DNA from: Bacillota bacterium
GTDB lineage: Bacteria; Bacillota; Clostridia; Lachnospirales; Bianqueaceae
Direction: 5' to 3'
Length of the DNA stretch: 41,728 nucleotides
Assembly (NCBI GenBank): GCA_017620135.1
Contig: JAFZQZ010000117.1
Coordinates: 1-41,728 of the forward strand
Position numbers and translations under genes: made by a program. The notes under the pieces are model-generated. The model was not told the DNA's origin. It was given only the letters and a program-made list of their open reading frames with translations, and did not search any database. The stretch's first letter is position 1, and the number at the start of each line of letters is the position of its first letter. Shown piece by piece: positions 25,378-33,988 of the stretch.

Positions 25378-25533
25378 CTTTTTATTTCCTCGCTGAAATA
25401 GATAAAAACAGTATAGCACAGATAGTCTTTGGAAGGAAGATATCCGTAAGCAGCTGTTGAAAAAGTGTGTCATTTGTACTATGATGTGAGAGATATGGAC
25501 AATTATACCTCCCCTTTGGGAAAGGAACGACCG

Positions 25534-26910
25534 ATGAACAGAATTCACTTTATCAGAGCTTACTGGAGCGACATTATATTAGTAGAATCAAACGGACGAT
25601 TTGCCTTGATCGATACCGGTTATGCACGTGACTTCGAGCGCATTTGCATTTATCTGGATGAAGTCGGCGTAAAGGAACTGAATTTCATCCTGATCACACA
25701 TTTCCATAAAGATCATTACGGAAGCCTTCCGGCCTTACTGAAACGTTACCCTGTGGGCAAAGTCTATATGAAGAAATTCAGTGGGATCAACCGGACAGAC
25801 GGCAGCGGCCGACCGGCGACGGAAGAATCCAACCGGCTGGAAATGGAAAACTGCGAGGGTATGTGCCGGCTGGCAGAGGAAGTATCAAGGCTGGTTGTGA
25901 TCGATGAGCATGTCACAAGTGTATCGGTCGGAGATTTTGATTTCCGGCTTTTCGGTGTGACGGACGCGGTCCGCGAAATGTATGAATCTCCCGATTCTCC
26001 ATACCGCGGACAGGTCATCTTTGGTGAGAACACGAACAGTGTCGCTATGTTCTGTGATGTTCAGGGAACAACGATTTATCTTGGGGCTGACGCGAATGAC
26101 CAGCCGCTGGACTATCCGAAGTACAACCGTGTCAATGATCAGTTTGCCCGTCAGATCGGCAGAGCGATCGACCTGTACAAGGTCCCGCATCACTGCTGCG
26201 GAACGATCTTCAGTGAGGAAATACTGAATATCTTTAAACCGAAATATTCGATCATCACCAATTGGTGGATGACAGTCGAGAGGCGATTTACCGCGAATCT
26301 GGATATGCTGCGAAAAGCTTCTCCGGATGGGACGATCCTCTATACTGACTGCTGCGGCTACGCGTTTACGATCAGAGAAAACGGAAGCCTGTCCTGTGAG
26401 GAGATCACTCCGATCCCGAAGATCATCCTGGAGGAGATCCCGGTGGAGGAGATGGATGCGTTCTGGGAGAAACATATCCGTTACCTGGTGGAGGACGGTA
26501 TTATTACCGATCCGGAGGATATCGACTACTTCTCCGGTGACGAGTACCGAAGCGTGATCCTGGAACATATGAGGCGGGAAAAAGATAAGCATCACCTGGT
26601 TTATTTCGTCTGCGAAGGTAAGCGGATCGGTGCGGCGTCTTACTGCATCTATCAGGAAGATGGGCAGTGCTTTATCCTTGATTTCTGGATCTTCCGGCAG
26701 TTCCGCGGGATGGGAACAGGACATTACTGTTACTATGCACTGGAAGAGGCAGCACGGGCAGCCGGCGCGAAGTATTTCCAGATGAATATCCACACGCCGC
26801 TGGCATTTCGTTTCTGGAAGGCTTTCGGCTACAAAGAGGCCGGCGCAGATGAGTGGGGCGACCCCTTGTATGAGATGCGTCCGGATGATTATGGATTGAG
26901 GGAAAAATGA
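25534..26910 (+). CDS. Fusion of MBL-fold metallo-hydrolase and GNAT acetyltransferase
   Basis: About 458 residues. The N-terminal 290 residues are a metallo-beta-lactamase fold with THFHKDH (His56, His58, Asp60, His61), YLGADAND and VPHHC. The C-terminal 150 residues are a GNAT domain: FILDFWIFRQFRGMGTGHY (acetyl-CoA loop) and NIHTPLAFRFWKAFGY. The ATG at 25534 follows AAAGGA. The last codons overlap the following gene by 4 bp. A link between hydrolysis of one compound and acetylation of its product is possible but is inference. Confidence 0.82.
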   Translation: MNRIHFIRAYWSDIILVESNGRFALIDTGYARDFERICIYLDEVGVKELNFILITHFHKDHYGSLPALLKRYPVGKVYMKKFSGINRTDGSGRPATEESNRLEMENCEGMCRLAEEVSRLVVIDEHVTSVSVGDFDFRLFGVTDAVREMYESPDSPYRGQVIFGENTNSVAMFCDVQGTTIYLGADANDQPLDYPKYNRVNDQFARQIGRAIDLYKVPHHCCGTIFSEEILNIFKPKYSIITNWWMTVERRFTANLDMLRKASPDGTILYTDCCGYAFTIRENGSLSCEEITPIPKIILEEIPVEEMDAFWEKHIRYLVEDGIITDPEDIDYFSGDEYRSVILEHMRREKDKHHLVYFVCEGKRIGAASYCIYQEDGQCFILDFWIFRQFRGMGTGHYCYYALEEAARAAGAKYFQMNIHTPLAFRFWKAFGYKEAGADEWGDPLYEMRPDDYGLREK

Positions 26911-27739
26911 AAAGAACGATTATCGCGGTGCTGCTGATTTGGCTTCTGATGCTTGGCGGATGTACCCGCTCAAACTACAGAAACGATCTGGCCAGCAGTA
27001 TGACGACACCGGAAGGGATCCATGTCTATCTTGAAGAGAATGTTTTATCTCCTGAAGGACGATGTGTCGTCGTTTATAAAACCCGACCGACCGGGAGGCA
27101 ATGTATGGATACCATTTTCATGTAGAGCAGCTGCAGGAAGATGGAGAATGGGAATGGGTCGAATTCAAGGAAAACATTGGGTTTTTGGATGCTGGGCTTC
27201 GACTGGAAGACCATGACATTATCCGGCATGCTTTTGGGTTTGGAAGTTTTCAGGAACCTTTGTCGGAAGGGATCTATCGGATCGTGATCGAGGCATTTTC
27301 AGCGGAGCTGGAATTCGAGATACGTGAGGGCGGCGCCACTCCGGAAAAACCGCCGACGATAGAAGAGTTGATGTCGATGGATATGTCGGATCCACCTGAA
27401 CTTGAGAAAGACTGGCAGTGGTACAGGATGTGGTCCTATATCCGTTATTTTAATCATCAGCAGGACGAACAGGTTTTACGGTTTATACCTGGAGAGAACG
27501 GTCTGGTAGCGTTCGCTTATCTACCAAAAACGGGAGATGATTATCCGGATCCGGAAAACACCAAAGCATGTCTTCGTATCGTGGACAGGAAGATAGGGAA
27601 GATCTATGAAGTTTTTGAAGAACCGTCTGTGTTCTCCCTGAGCCTGGAAGCGGCTGGCGACGGTTTTTCATGTAAGTGTGAGGATGGAATCTATCAGATC
27701 AGGATCATCCAGGGGAAGGTGGCCGTCCAGAAACAGTAA
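26907..27739 (+). pseudogene. Lipoprotein with Ig-like domain, broken by a one-base frameshift
   Basis: The start reads MKRTIIAVLLIWLLMLGGC, a lipoprotein signal with lipobox LGGC. The reading frame then ends at 27123-27125. From about 27080 another frame continues with NPTDREAMYGYHFHVEQLQ and on to the stop at 27737-27739. This continuation fits bacterial Ig-like lipoprotein domains (YG-x-x-F-x-x-E-x-L-x-D-G-x-W). Adding one A to the run of four A at 27078-27081 joins the halves as VVVYK-NPTDREA. It is either a true frameshift or a sequencing error in a homopolymer. The start overlaps the MBL-GNAT gene by 4 bp. Confidence 0.72.
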
Positions 27740-27757
27740 TCAGGTGAGGTAGTAAGA

Positions 27758-28300
27758 ATGCATGCATTAGGCAGAGAACTGCTGCAGGATCAGGACGTTT
27801 GCCTGATACTGATCGAAAAACAGCCGGCAGATCCGGAGCGCAACTGGGCGCCATGCTACAAGTTTAAAATCTGTCTGCCGGAAAAACGGCCTTTGTTTGG
27901 CTACATTCCGGTGGGCGGGTGCGATCTGCGGTTCGGCTATAATGAGAATCTCTATTACGGCGGACATATCGGTTATCATGTGGATGACCGCTATCAGGGA
28001 AACCATATGGCGCAAAAAGCGACCAGGCTTCTGCTGGAAGAAGCCTGGAAGCAGGAGATGCCGTATATCATTATTACCTGCAATCCGGATAACATTCCCT
28101 CGAGGAGGACGCTGGAAGGATTGATGAAAGAATACCGGGAGAGCGGACGTTACGCCAAGATGCTGGAGATCGTGGATCTGCCGCCGCATAACGATATGTA
28201 TCAGGACGGCGAGCGGCAGAAGTGTATTTTCTGTTTCAGCCCGAGCGAAGAAGAAATGCAGGGCAAAAATCCTATGAAGCTTAAAAGCGGTTCAATGTAA
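27758..28300 (+). CDS. GNAT family N-acetyltransferase
   Basis: 180 residues. GGHIGYHVDDRYQGNHMAQKATRLLL is the acetyl-CoA loop in the variant form R-x-x-G-x-x-x-A, and IIITCNPDNIPSRRTLEGL is the last motif. GTGAGG precedes the ATG. The gene ends inside the 3' end of the convergent nucleoside hydrolase gene, a 20-bp overlap on opposite strands. It probably belongs to the operon with the MBL-GNAT gene. Substrate unknown. Confidence 0.82.
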   Translation: MHALGRELLQDQDVCLILIEKQPADPERNWAPCYKFKICLPEKRPLFGYIPVGGCDLRFGYNENLYYGGHIGYHVDDRYQGNHMAQKATRLLLEEAWKQEMPYIIITCNPDNIPSRRTLEGLMKEYRESGRYAKMLEIVDLPPHNDMYQDGERQKCIFCFSPSEEEMQGKNPMKLKSGSM

Positions 28301-29726
28301 GTGTCTGTGGGAAGAGCTTACGGATGGAAGGAGGCAGTTTGGAGTCAGTGGTATCGTTTGCGGTGAGGATCAGTTCAATACCGGCGGCTGCTCCAAGCCG
28401 GGATATATGAGATAGGACTTCCTCCGTCTTTGCCGGGTACTGGCCAGCTATCTGTTCGATTCCATCCGCGACGACCACGAGACGGGGGATGCGAAGGCTC
28501 GGCAGGACGCGAAGGTTATGCTCTTCCAGAGAATGGACACCGGAAGAGGAGATGGTCACGAAGCGCTCTATCATCATTTTTTCAATTTTGATCAGGGCGG
28601 CCAGACCGGTCCGCGGATCGGTGATGAGTGAACCCATCAACTGGCGTTTTCCGTTGTAGCCGGTGAGCTCGTTTCGTGTCAGGTCTATCATGACCAGCCG
28701 AAGATCGTCGGCGCTGTATTTGGAAACCAGATGGTTGACCATGTTTCGTAAGTATTCTTTTCGATCCGGCCCTTGCTCGGCATAAACAAGCAGATGGGCC
28801 GGTTTTCTGTGCAGAGTCTGATTCAGATAAGAAGCGAGTGTTTCGTTCTCTGTTTTCTGGATCAGAAAATATCTTGGTGCGCCGGTGCCGTTCCAGGGCT
28901 GGATCCGGTTGGAGCCATCTTCATCGATCGGGATATCGACCGGCTCGGAAATGTCATAAAACCGGCCGCGTCCTTCCGCGGCAAACTGCACGGCTGTGAG
29001 ATCCCAGCTGTGACGTAGGGATTCTGCCGCTGTATCGCCAATGACATCATGGGTATAGATCCGGTAGGCATCATAAACTGGTCTTAAGGCATTGTTTTCC
29101 GGAGGATTATAAAATCCTGTAAGCACATCTTTGCCTATCTCAAATCCGGTACAGATGATGGGACACGGAAACTCCGCAAATACATGCTGAGCGGCTTTTT
29201 TGTCCATGTGAATGTTGAATTCACGCCCGGAGGGGAAAGCACAGGCCATGGAGATCAATGCGTAGACCTTCTGCCGGACAAGTTCCGGTTCGGCTTTGAG
29301 AAGCTCGCTGATCGTGGTGAACTGACCGATACTGATGATGGTCACGGACTGGTCTTCAGTTTTTGATAAAGCATCCCGGTAGAAATCGAGCGCGCGAAGC
29401 GCATCCGTTCGGTCGGCTTCTTTTTCCAGATAATTCCGGGTGATCGGCTCGTCAAATTGATAAGCGTCTTCCAGAAGACCCGGTGCCATGGAGGCGGCGA
29501 CGGGGATCTCATGGCCAAGCGAACGGGTGATCGCGCGGATTGCTCCATTGGCGTATGGATTGGAGGTGCAGTTTACGATCCCGGCGATCGGAAAGCCATA
29601 ACGTTCCTGCCAGAAAAGAAGACAGGCGATCGCGCCGGCATCGTCGCAGTCGGGGCCGATGTCGGTATCCAGGATGACGGTTCGCTGGACGCGTGAAAGG
29701 GGGGTGTATTCAAAGGTCTCGCTCAT
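28281..29726 (-). CDS. Nucleoside hydrolase fused to a degenerate FtsK/SpoIIIE-like domain
   Basis: 481 residues from the ATG at 29726, which follows GGAGG. Residues 1-270 are an inosine-uridine-type nucleoside hydrolase: the calcium-binding DTDIGPDCDDAGA (20-32) and the catalytic-side HSWDLTAV (239-246) are intact. Residues about 305-481 resemble the FtsK/SpoIIIE motor: LRLVMIDLTRNEL, LITDPRTGLAAL, MMIERFVTISSSGVHSLEEHN and AAAGIELILTAN line up with its conserved blocks. The P-loop is replaced by AEQGPDRKEY and Walker B by VVVADGIEQI, so ATP hydrolysis is unlikely. The C-terminal call is by eye. It is divergent from the GH3 gene. Confidence 0.78.
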   Translation of the reverse strand: MSETFEYTPLSRVQRTVILDTDIGPDCDDAGAIACLLFWQERYGFPIAGIVNCTSNPYANGAIRAITRSLGHEIPVAASMAPGLLEDAYQFDEPITRNYLEKEADRTDALRALDFYRDALSKTEDQSVTIISIGQFTTISELLKAEPELVRQKVYALISMACAFPSGREFNIHMDKKAAQHVFAEFPCPIICTGFEIGKDVLTGFYNPPENNALRPVYDAYRIYTHDVIGDTAAESLRHSWDLTAVQFAAEGRGRFYDISEPVDIPIDEDGSNRIQPWNGTGAPRYFLIQKTENETLASYLNQTLHRKPAHLLVYAEQGPDRKEYLRNMVNHLVSKYSADDLRLVMIDLTRNELTGYNGKRQLMGSLITDPRTGLAALIKIEKMMIERFVTISSSGVHSLEEHNLRVLPSLRIPRLVVVADGIEQIAGQYPAKTEEVLSHISRLGAAAGIELILTANDTTDSKLPPSIRKLFPQTLTLNRF

Positions 29727-29779
29727 CAAAGCTACCTCCGGAAATTGCTTTTTCTTTAGTATAACATGGATTGTGTTGG

Positions 29780-29809
29780 TTGACAAACATCTGGCAGTTC
29801 TCTTATACT
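29780..29809 (+). promoter_or_regulatory. Promoter of the GH3 gene
   Basis: TTGACA (29780-29785) and TATACT (29804-29809) with an 18-bp spacer, 31 bp before the start codon. Confidence 0.75.
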
Positions 29810-29840
29810 TTAGCCAAAGAACAGCCAAGGGAGGTCTATC

Positions 29841-32042
29841 ATGCGACAGCTTACGCAGGCTCAGAAGAATAGAATTGAAGAACTGATCAGTGAGATGACA
29901 CTGGAAGAAAAGATCGGGCAGATGAATCAGGAATCTCCGTCGATCGTAGGAGGCTTTACGGTTCCGTTCAGCGAACTCATCGAGATGCTCACAGACGGAC
30001 GTCTTTCAAAGGAAGAGTTCGGCAAAATCATGAGTGAAAGTACACAGGACTATCATGAAGACGATATCCGTGCCGGCTTAGTGGGGTCGCTGATGGTACA
30101 GGATCCGAAAAAGGTGAATGAACTCCAGAAGATCGCGGTGGAAGAGAGCCGTCTGGGTATTCCTCTGATCTTCGGTCTGGACGTGATCCACGGATTCAAG
30201 ACGGTTTTCCCGATCGCGATTGCGGAGGCGGGTACCTTTGACCCGGATCTGATGAGAAAAACAGCGCGTATGGCAGCCAGAGAATCGAAATCAGCCGGTG
30301 TTTCCTGGCATTTTGCCCCTATGCTGGATATCGCCCGTGATGCTCGCTGGGGAAGAGTCTCCGAAGGTCCCGGTGAGGATCCTTGCCTTGCTTCCGCCTT
30401 CGCCACCGCGAAAGTCACCGGTCTGCAGGAAGGGGAAAGCCCGGATGATCCTTATGTGGCGGCCTGCCTGAAACACTATATCGGTTACGGTGCCTGTGAA
30501 TCCGGGCGGGACTATAATACCGTGAACATGGCAATGCATGTGTTTTATAATCACTATCTGAAACCTTTCAAGGCAGCGGTGGATGCCGGCGCGCAGACAG
30601 TCATGGCGGCCTTTAACGATCTGAACGGTATTCCCTGTACAGTGAACAAATTCCTGCTGCGCGATATTCTGAAGAAGCAGCTTGGACTCCCGGGATTTGT
30701 GGTCAGCGACGCGAATGCCATCCGTGAGTGCATTGCGCACGGTATCGCGGCGGATGATATGGATGCCGGCGTTCAGGCAGCACTGGCCGGAATGGACATG
30801 GACATGGGCACCGGCATTTACAAGAACCAGCTGAAGCAGGCGGTGGAAGAAGGCAAGGTTCCCATGGAAGTGATCGATGAGGCGGCCAGACGGATCCTTT
30901 CGGTCAAAATGTGGCTGGGACTTTTCGACCATCCGTATGTGGCGGAGGAGGACATTCACAAGTATGATGTCCTGCCCAAGGAGCACCTTAGTCTGGCGCT
31001 CGAAGCAGCAGAACGTTCCATCGTCCTTCTGAAAAATGAAGGAGATATCCTTCCGCTGGATCCGTCCGCGAAGATCAGTGTCGTCGGAACGCTTGCGGAT
31101 CAGGCGGAAGAGGTCATCGGCGCGTGGGCGCTCAGCTGGAAAAAAGAAGACTGTGTGTCGTTTTGGAGCGGTATTCAGAAAGAATTCAGTGAAGCGAAAT
31201 ACTTCCCCTGCGGCGGACCGGAAGGTACGATGAATATTGAAGAAATCGCTGAAGCAGCCGCCTATGGCGACGTGATCGTGGCAGTTCTGGGCGAGACCAT
31301 CGCTATGTCTGGTGAAGCTTCTTCGCGCTCGGATATCACGCTACCGGGAAATCAGCGCAAGATCCTTGAGAAACTGCTGGAATCCGGAAAACCGGTGGTG
31401 CTCGTTCTGATGAACGGCCGTCCGCTGGCATTGGGCTGGGAGGATGAGCATGTCCCTGCGATTGTTGAAGCCTGGCATCTGGGTATCCGTATGGGTGACG
31501 CAGTCGCGAGAGTACTCAGTGGAAAGAAGAATCCGGAAGGAAGGCTTTCCTCTTCCTTCCCGGCTGTGACAGGACAGTGCCCGGTCTATTACAATCATCC
31601 GAACACCGGACGTCCGGCCAGCAAGAGCAAGTTCACGTCCCGTTATTTGGATGCACCGTTGGATTCGCTCTATCCCTTCGGATACGGCTTGTCCTATACA
31701 AGCTTTGACTTCAGTAATCTGAATGTCAAGGATCAAGGTGATGTCCTGATGATTGGGGTGGAAGTGAAAAATACCGGAAAACGCGCCGGCACCACCACTG
31801 CACAGCTATATACGCAGGATGTCGCGGCCAGTCTGGTGCGTCCGGTGAAGGAGTTGAAGCGGTTCGCGAAGGTTACCTTGGAAGCAGGCGAGATCATGAG
31901 AGTGTACTTTGAGCTTCCAAAGAACGAACTGGGTTTCTTCGACAATGAAGGAAAGTACCGTCTGGAAGAAGGTCTTTTCAGAATTTATGTCGGACAAAAC
32001 AGCCGGGAATGCCTCTGCCAGACAGTGGAGTTGAAGTTCTGA
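29841..32042 (+). CDS. bglX: Glycoside hydrolase family 3 (beta-glucosidase type)
   Basis: 733 residues, cytoplasmic (no signal peptide). The N-terminal (beta/alpha)8 domain has FGLDVIHGFKTVFP, WGRVSEGPGEDP, KHYIGYG (211-217) and the nucleophile Asp290 in GFVVSDANAI. The second domain has SIVLLKNEGDILPL and SGEASSRSDITLPG, and the C-terminal fibronectin type III-like domain begins YPFGYGLSYTSF. It cleaves beta-linked glucose or related sugars from oligosaccharides taken into the cell. GGGAGG lies 9 bp before the ATG. It has its own promoter and no transporter next to it. Confidence 0.92.
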   Translation: MRQLTQAQKNRIEELISEMTLEEKIGQMNQESPSIVGGFTVPFSELIEMLTDGRLSKEEFGKIMSESTQDYHEDDIRAGLVGSLMVQDPKKVNELQKIAVEESRLGIPLIFGLDVIHGFKTVFPIAIAEAGTFDPDLMRKTARMAARESKSAGVSWHFAPMLDIARDARWGRVSEGPGEDPCLASAFATAKVTGLQEGESPDDPYVAACLKHYIGYGACESGRDYNTVNMAMHVFYNHYLKPFKAAVDAGAQTVMAAFNDLNGIPCTVNKFLLRDILKKQLGLPGFVVSDANAIRECIAHGIAADDMDAGVQAALAGMDMDMGTGIYKNQLKQAVEEGKVPMEVIDEAARRILSVKMWLGLFDHPYVAEEDIHKYDVLPKEHLSLALEAAERSIVLLKNEGDILPLDPSAKISVVGTLADQAEEVIGAWALSWKKEDCVSFWSGIQKEFSEAKYFPCGGPEGTMNIEEIAEAAAYGDVIVAVLGETIAMSGEASSRSDITLPGNQRKILEKLLESGKPVVLVLMNGRPLALGWEDEHVPAIVEAWHLGIRMGDAVARVLSGKKNPEGRLSSSFPAVTGQCPVYYNHPNTGRPASKSKFTSRYLDAPLDSLYPFGYGLSYTSFDFSNLNVKDQGDVLMIGVEVKNTGKRAGTTTAQLYTQDVAASLVRPVKELKRFAKVTLEAGEIMRVYFELPKNELGFFDNEGKYRLEEGLFRIYVGQNSRECLCQTVELKF

Positions 32043-32102
32043 TCAGGAAAACCAAAGTGTAATGGCTTGATTTGGGCTTGATTTCTATTTTTTGCATATC
32101 CG

Positions 32103-32375
32103 CCCCAACCATTTGGGGAAGATGGTGCATTTTTAAGACTCGCCGCCCAGTACATTTTTGCATTATTGGGCGGCGCATCAATTTGACGAGCTATTTTACC
32201 CAATCCCTGGGCGGAAAGAGCCGTTTGTAGTGGTATCTCGCCCAGGGATTCCGATGAATGGAAGCCTCGTCTGGGCGAAAATGCCTTCGTTAAAGACTAT
32301 CTTCTCCAATCCATGGACAAGATAGCTCGTCCAGTTGATATCTCATCCAAAAATCACAGGGGATTCTGGGCGGCA
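32103..32375. repeat. Hairpin-rich intergenic spacer with CTGGGCG repeats
   Basis: The 430 bp between the GH3 and amidase stops hold no gene. Seen hairpins: CCCCAA/TTGGGG (32103-32118), a perfect 9-bp CGCCGCCCA/TGGGCGGCG (32141-32175), a perfect 12-bp AATCCCTGGGCG/CGCCCAGGGATT (32202-32250) and CTATCTT/AAGATAG (32297-32325). Further CTGGGCG copies occur near 32271 and 32366. Both flanking genes end here, so it is not a leader. Confidence 0.6.
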
Positions 32376-32413
32376 AGACGATCATAAAAGCTAAACGCCC
32401 CAAAAGACGTAAA

Positions 32414-32456
32414 TGAAAAAGGGATCATAGCAAAATCTATTCTGCTACGATCCCTT
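32414..32456 (-). terminator. Terminator of the amidase gene
   Basis: AAGGGATC-x-TAGCA pairs with TGCTA-x-GATCCCTT, an interrupted 13-bp stem. On the - strand it is followed by a T-rich tract. It lies 17 bp beyond the amidase stop. Confidence 0.8.
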
Positions 32457-32472
32457 ATTTTCGTTCGGTTTT

Positions 32473-33966
32473 TCAAATGTTCGGATGCGGCATGGGCGGC
32501 TGCAGGGCTGCCAGTGCTTTGACGATACGGATCAGCCGGAAATCCTGGCCGGGTCTGGCATAGAGGAAAGCCGCGACAGGGTAGCCGTCAGCGCGGAAAC
32601 CAAGCGGCAGCGTGACGGCGGGGAAGCCGCCGAAAGGTGCAAATCCGGGAAAGTCCACCGAGATGATCGCATCCAGCTGGTTTTCGTCGAAATACGCGGC
32701 CATCTTTGCCTGGGCTCCTTCACGCTTATGAAGCGCTTCGAGATATCCGGGCTCATCCATGCGATCGGAGGTGTCTTTATCCCGCGTTTCGAGCAGGGTG
32801 TGGCCGTAGGGTGAACATTCCGGATGGGCATGTACATAATCGAGGATATCCGTCAGGGAATGCATTTTGGTGCGTTCACCTTCTCTATTGGCCCATGCCA
32901 GGAACGCGTTGATACTACCCTTGATCTCATATTTCATCAGGTCCATGATCCCATCACTGGTGCCCCGGTCAGCGCCGCGCATCAGTATAACACCGGCTTT
33001 CTCCATTTTCTCAAGGAAAGCATCGAAAATGGCGTATTCTTCGTCCGTGGGATCCCACTTGCCGCGTTCTTCTTTATTACGCGGAAGGATCACACCGAAT
33101 TTCAGGCCGGGAAGAGAAAGAGCTTCGTCCGGATATTGCTGAGAGAAGGCTTCTTCAGAAAGTCCCGCAAGAGCGGTAAGGAGAACGGCGCAGTCGTCCG
33201 CGGTCCGGGCCATGGGACCGGGAGTATCCAGGGTGGGAGAGATGGGAATCACGGCTTCGTTTGAAACAAGGCCGGCTGTCGGTTTGCAGCCGATCAGTCC
33301 GTTGCAGGCTGAGGGAGAGAGGATCGAGCCGCTGGTTTCTGTGCCGACCGCTGCTGTACACAGGCCGGCCGCTGTCGCGACAGCAGAACCGGAACTTGAC
33401 CCGCTGGGATCGAAATGCTCTTCCTGCTTATACTTACCAAGCTCGAAGACAGAAAGATCTTTCGGGACCGGTTCGTAAGGATGGATGGTCTGACCACCGC
33501 GGGCGGACCAGCCGTTGGGATTGTCTTCCGTATAGTAGTTGGCAAATTCAGACAGGTTAGCCTTGCCAAGGATCACGACGCCGGCTTTGCGCAGGTTTTT
33601 GGCACAAGGCGCGTCGTTCGGCGCGAGAAGATCACCAAGCGCAGCTGCTCCGGCACTGGTGTGAAGTTTGTCGCCGGTCGCGATGTTATCTTTCAGTAGG
33701 ACCGGGATCCCGAAAAGCAGCGGTAAAGTCCTGGGGGTCGGTGTGTCCTTTTGATGGAGATCTGCTCGAAGGGCGGCCAGCGTTTTATCTAACTTAGCCG
33801 CAATCTCACGGACATCCGGATTGATTTCGATAACGGCATGGAGATAAGGGTTATATCTGTCGATCAATGAGAGAAACTCGTCGACGACTTCCGTGACGGT
33901 GGCCTGTCCGGTGAGATAGGCTTCGTGGATCTCGCGGACAGAGGCATAACGATAAGCATTTGGCAT
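32473..33966 (-). CDS. Amidase signature family protein
   Basis: 497 residues. The Ser-cisSer-Lys triad is visible: Lys92 in VLLKDNI, the Ser cluster GSSSGSA (189-195) and Ser214 in TETSGSILSP. The C-terminus FPGFAPFGGFPAVTLPLGF is typical. Family members hydrolyse amides or form part of the tRNA amidotransferase. With no gatB or gatC near, and its length and loop pattern, a stand-alone amidase is more likely than GatA. No signal peptide. It ends at its own terminator, 22 bp downstream of threonine aldolase, so probably an operon. Confidence 0.88.
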   Translation of the reverse strand: MPNAYRYASVREIHEAYLTGQATVTEVVDEFLSLIDRYNPYLHAVIEINPDVREIAAKLDKTLAALRADLHQKDTPTPRTLPLLFGIPVLLKDNIATGDKLHTSAGAAALGDLLAPNDAPCAKNLRKAGVVILGKANLSEFANYYTEDNPNGWSARGGQTIHPYEPVPKDLSVFELGKYKQEEHFDPSGSSSGSAVATAAGLCTAAVGTETSGSILSPSACNGLIGCKPTAGLVSNEAVIPISPTLDTPGPMARTADDCAVLLTALAGLSEEAFSQQYPDEALSLPGLKFGVILPRNKEERGKWDPTDEEYAIFDAFLEKMEKAGVILMRGADRGTSDGIMDLMKYEIKGSINAFLAWANREGERTKMHSLTDILDYVHAHPECSPYGHTLLETRDKDTSDRMDEPGYLEALHKREGAQAKMAAYFDENQLDAIISVDFPGFAPFGGFPAVTLPLGFRADGYPVAAFLYARPGQDFRLIRIVKALAALQPPMPHPNI

Positions 33967-33988
33967 ATTTGGCTCCTTGGATAGAAGA

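Noticed and set aside
27072..27104. Programmed -1 frameshift in the Ig-like lipoprotein
   Set aside because: The sequence at the junction is TATAAAACC; slipping back one base would place the Lys tRNA on TAA, which does not fit a slippery heptamer. A base deletion or a sequencing error is simpler.
32473..33966. GatA subunit of the tRNA amidotransferase
   Set aside because: No gatB or gatC is adjacent and the gene sits with threonine aldolase and a transporter; a general amidase fits better.
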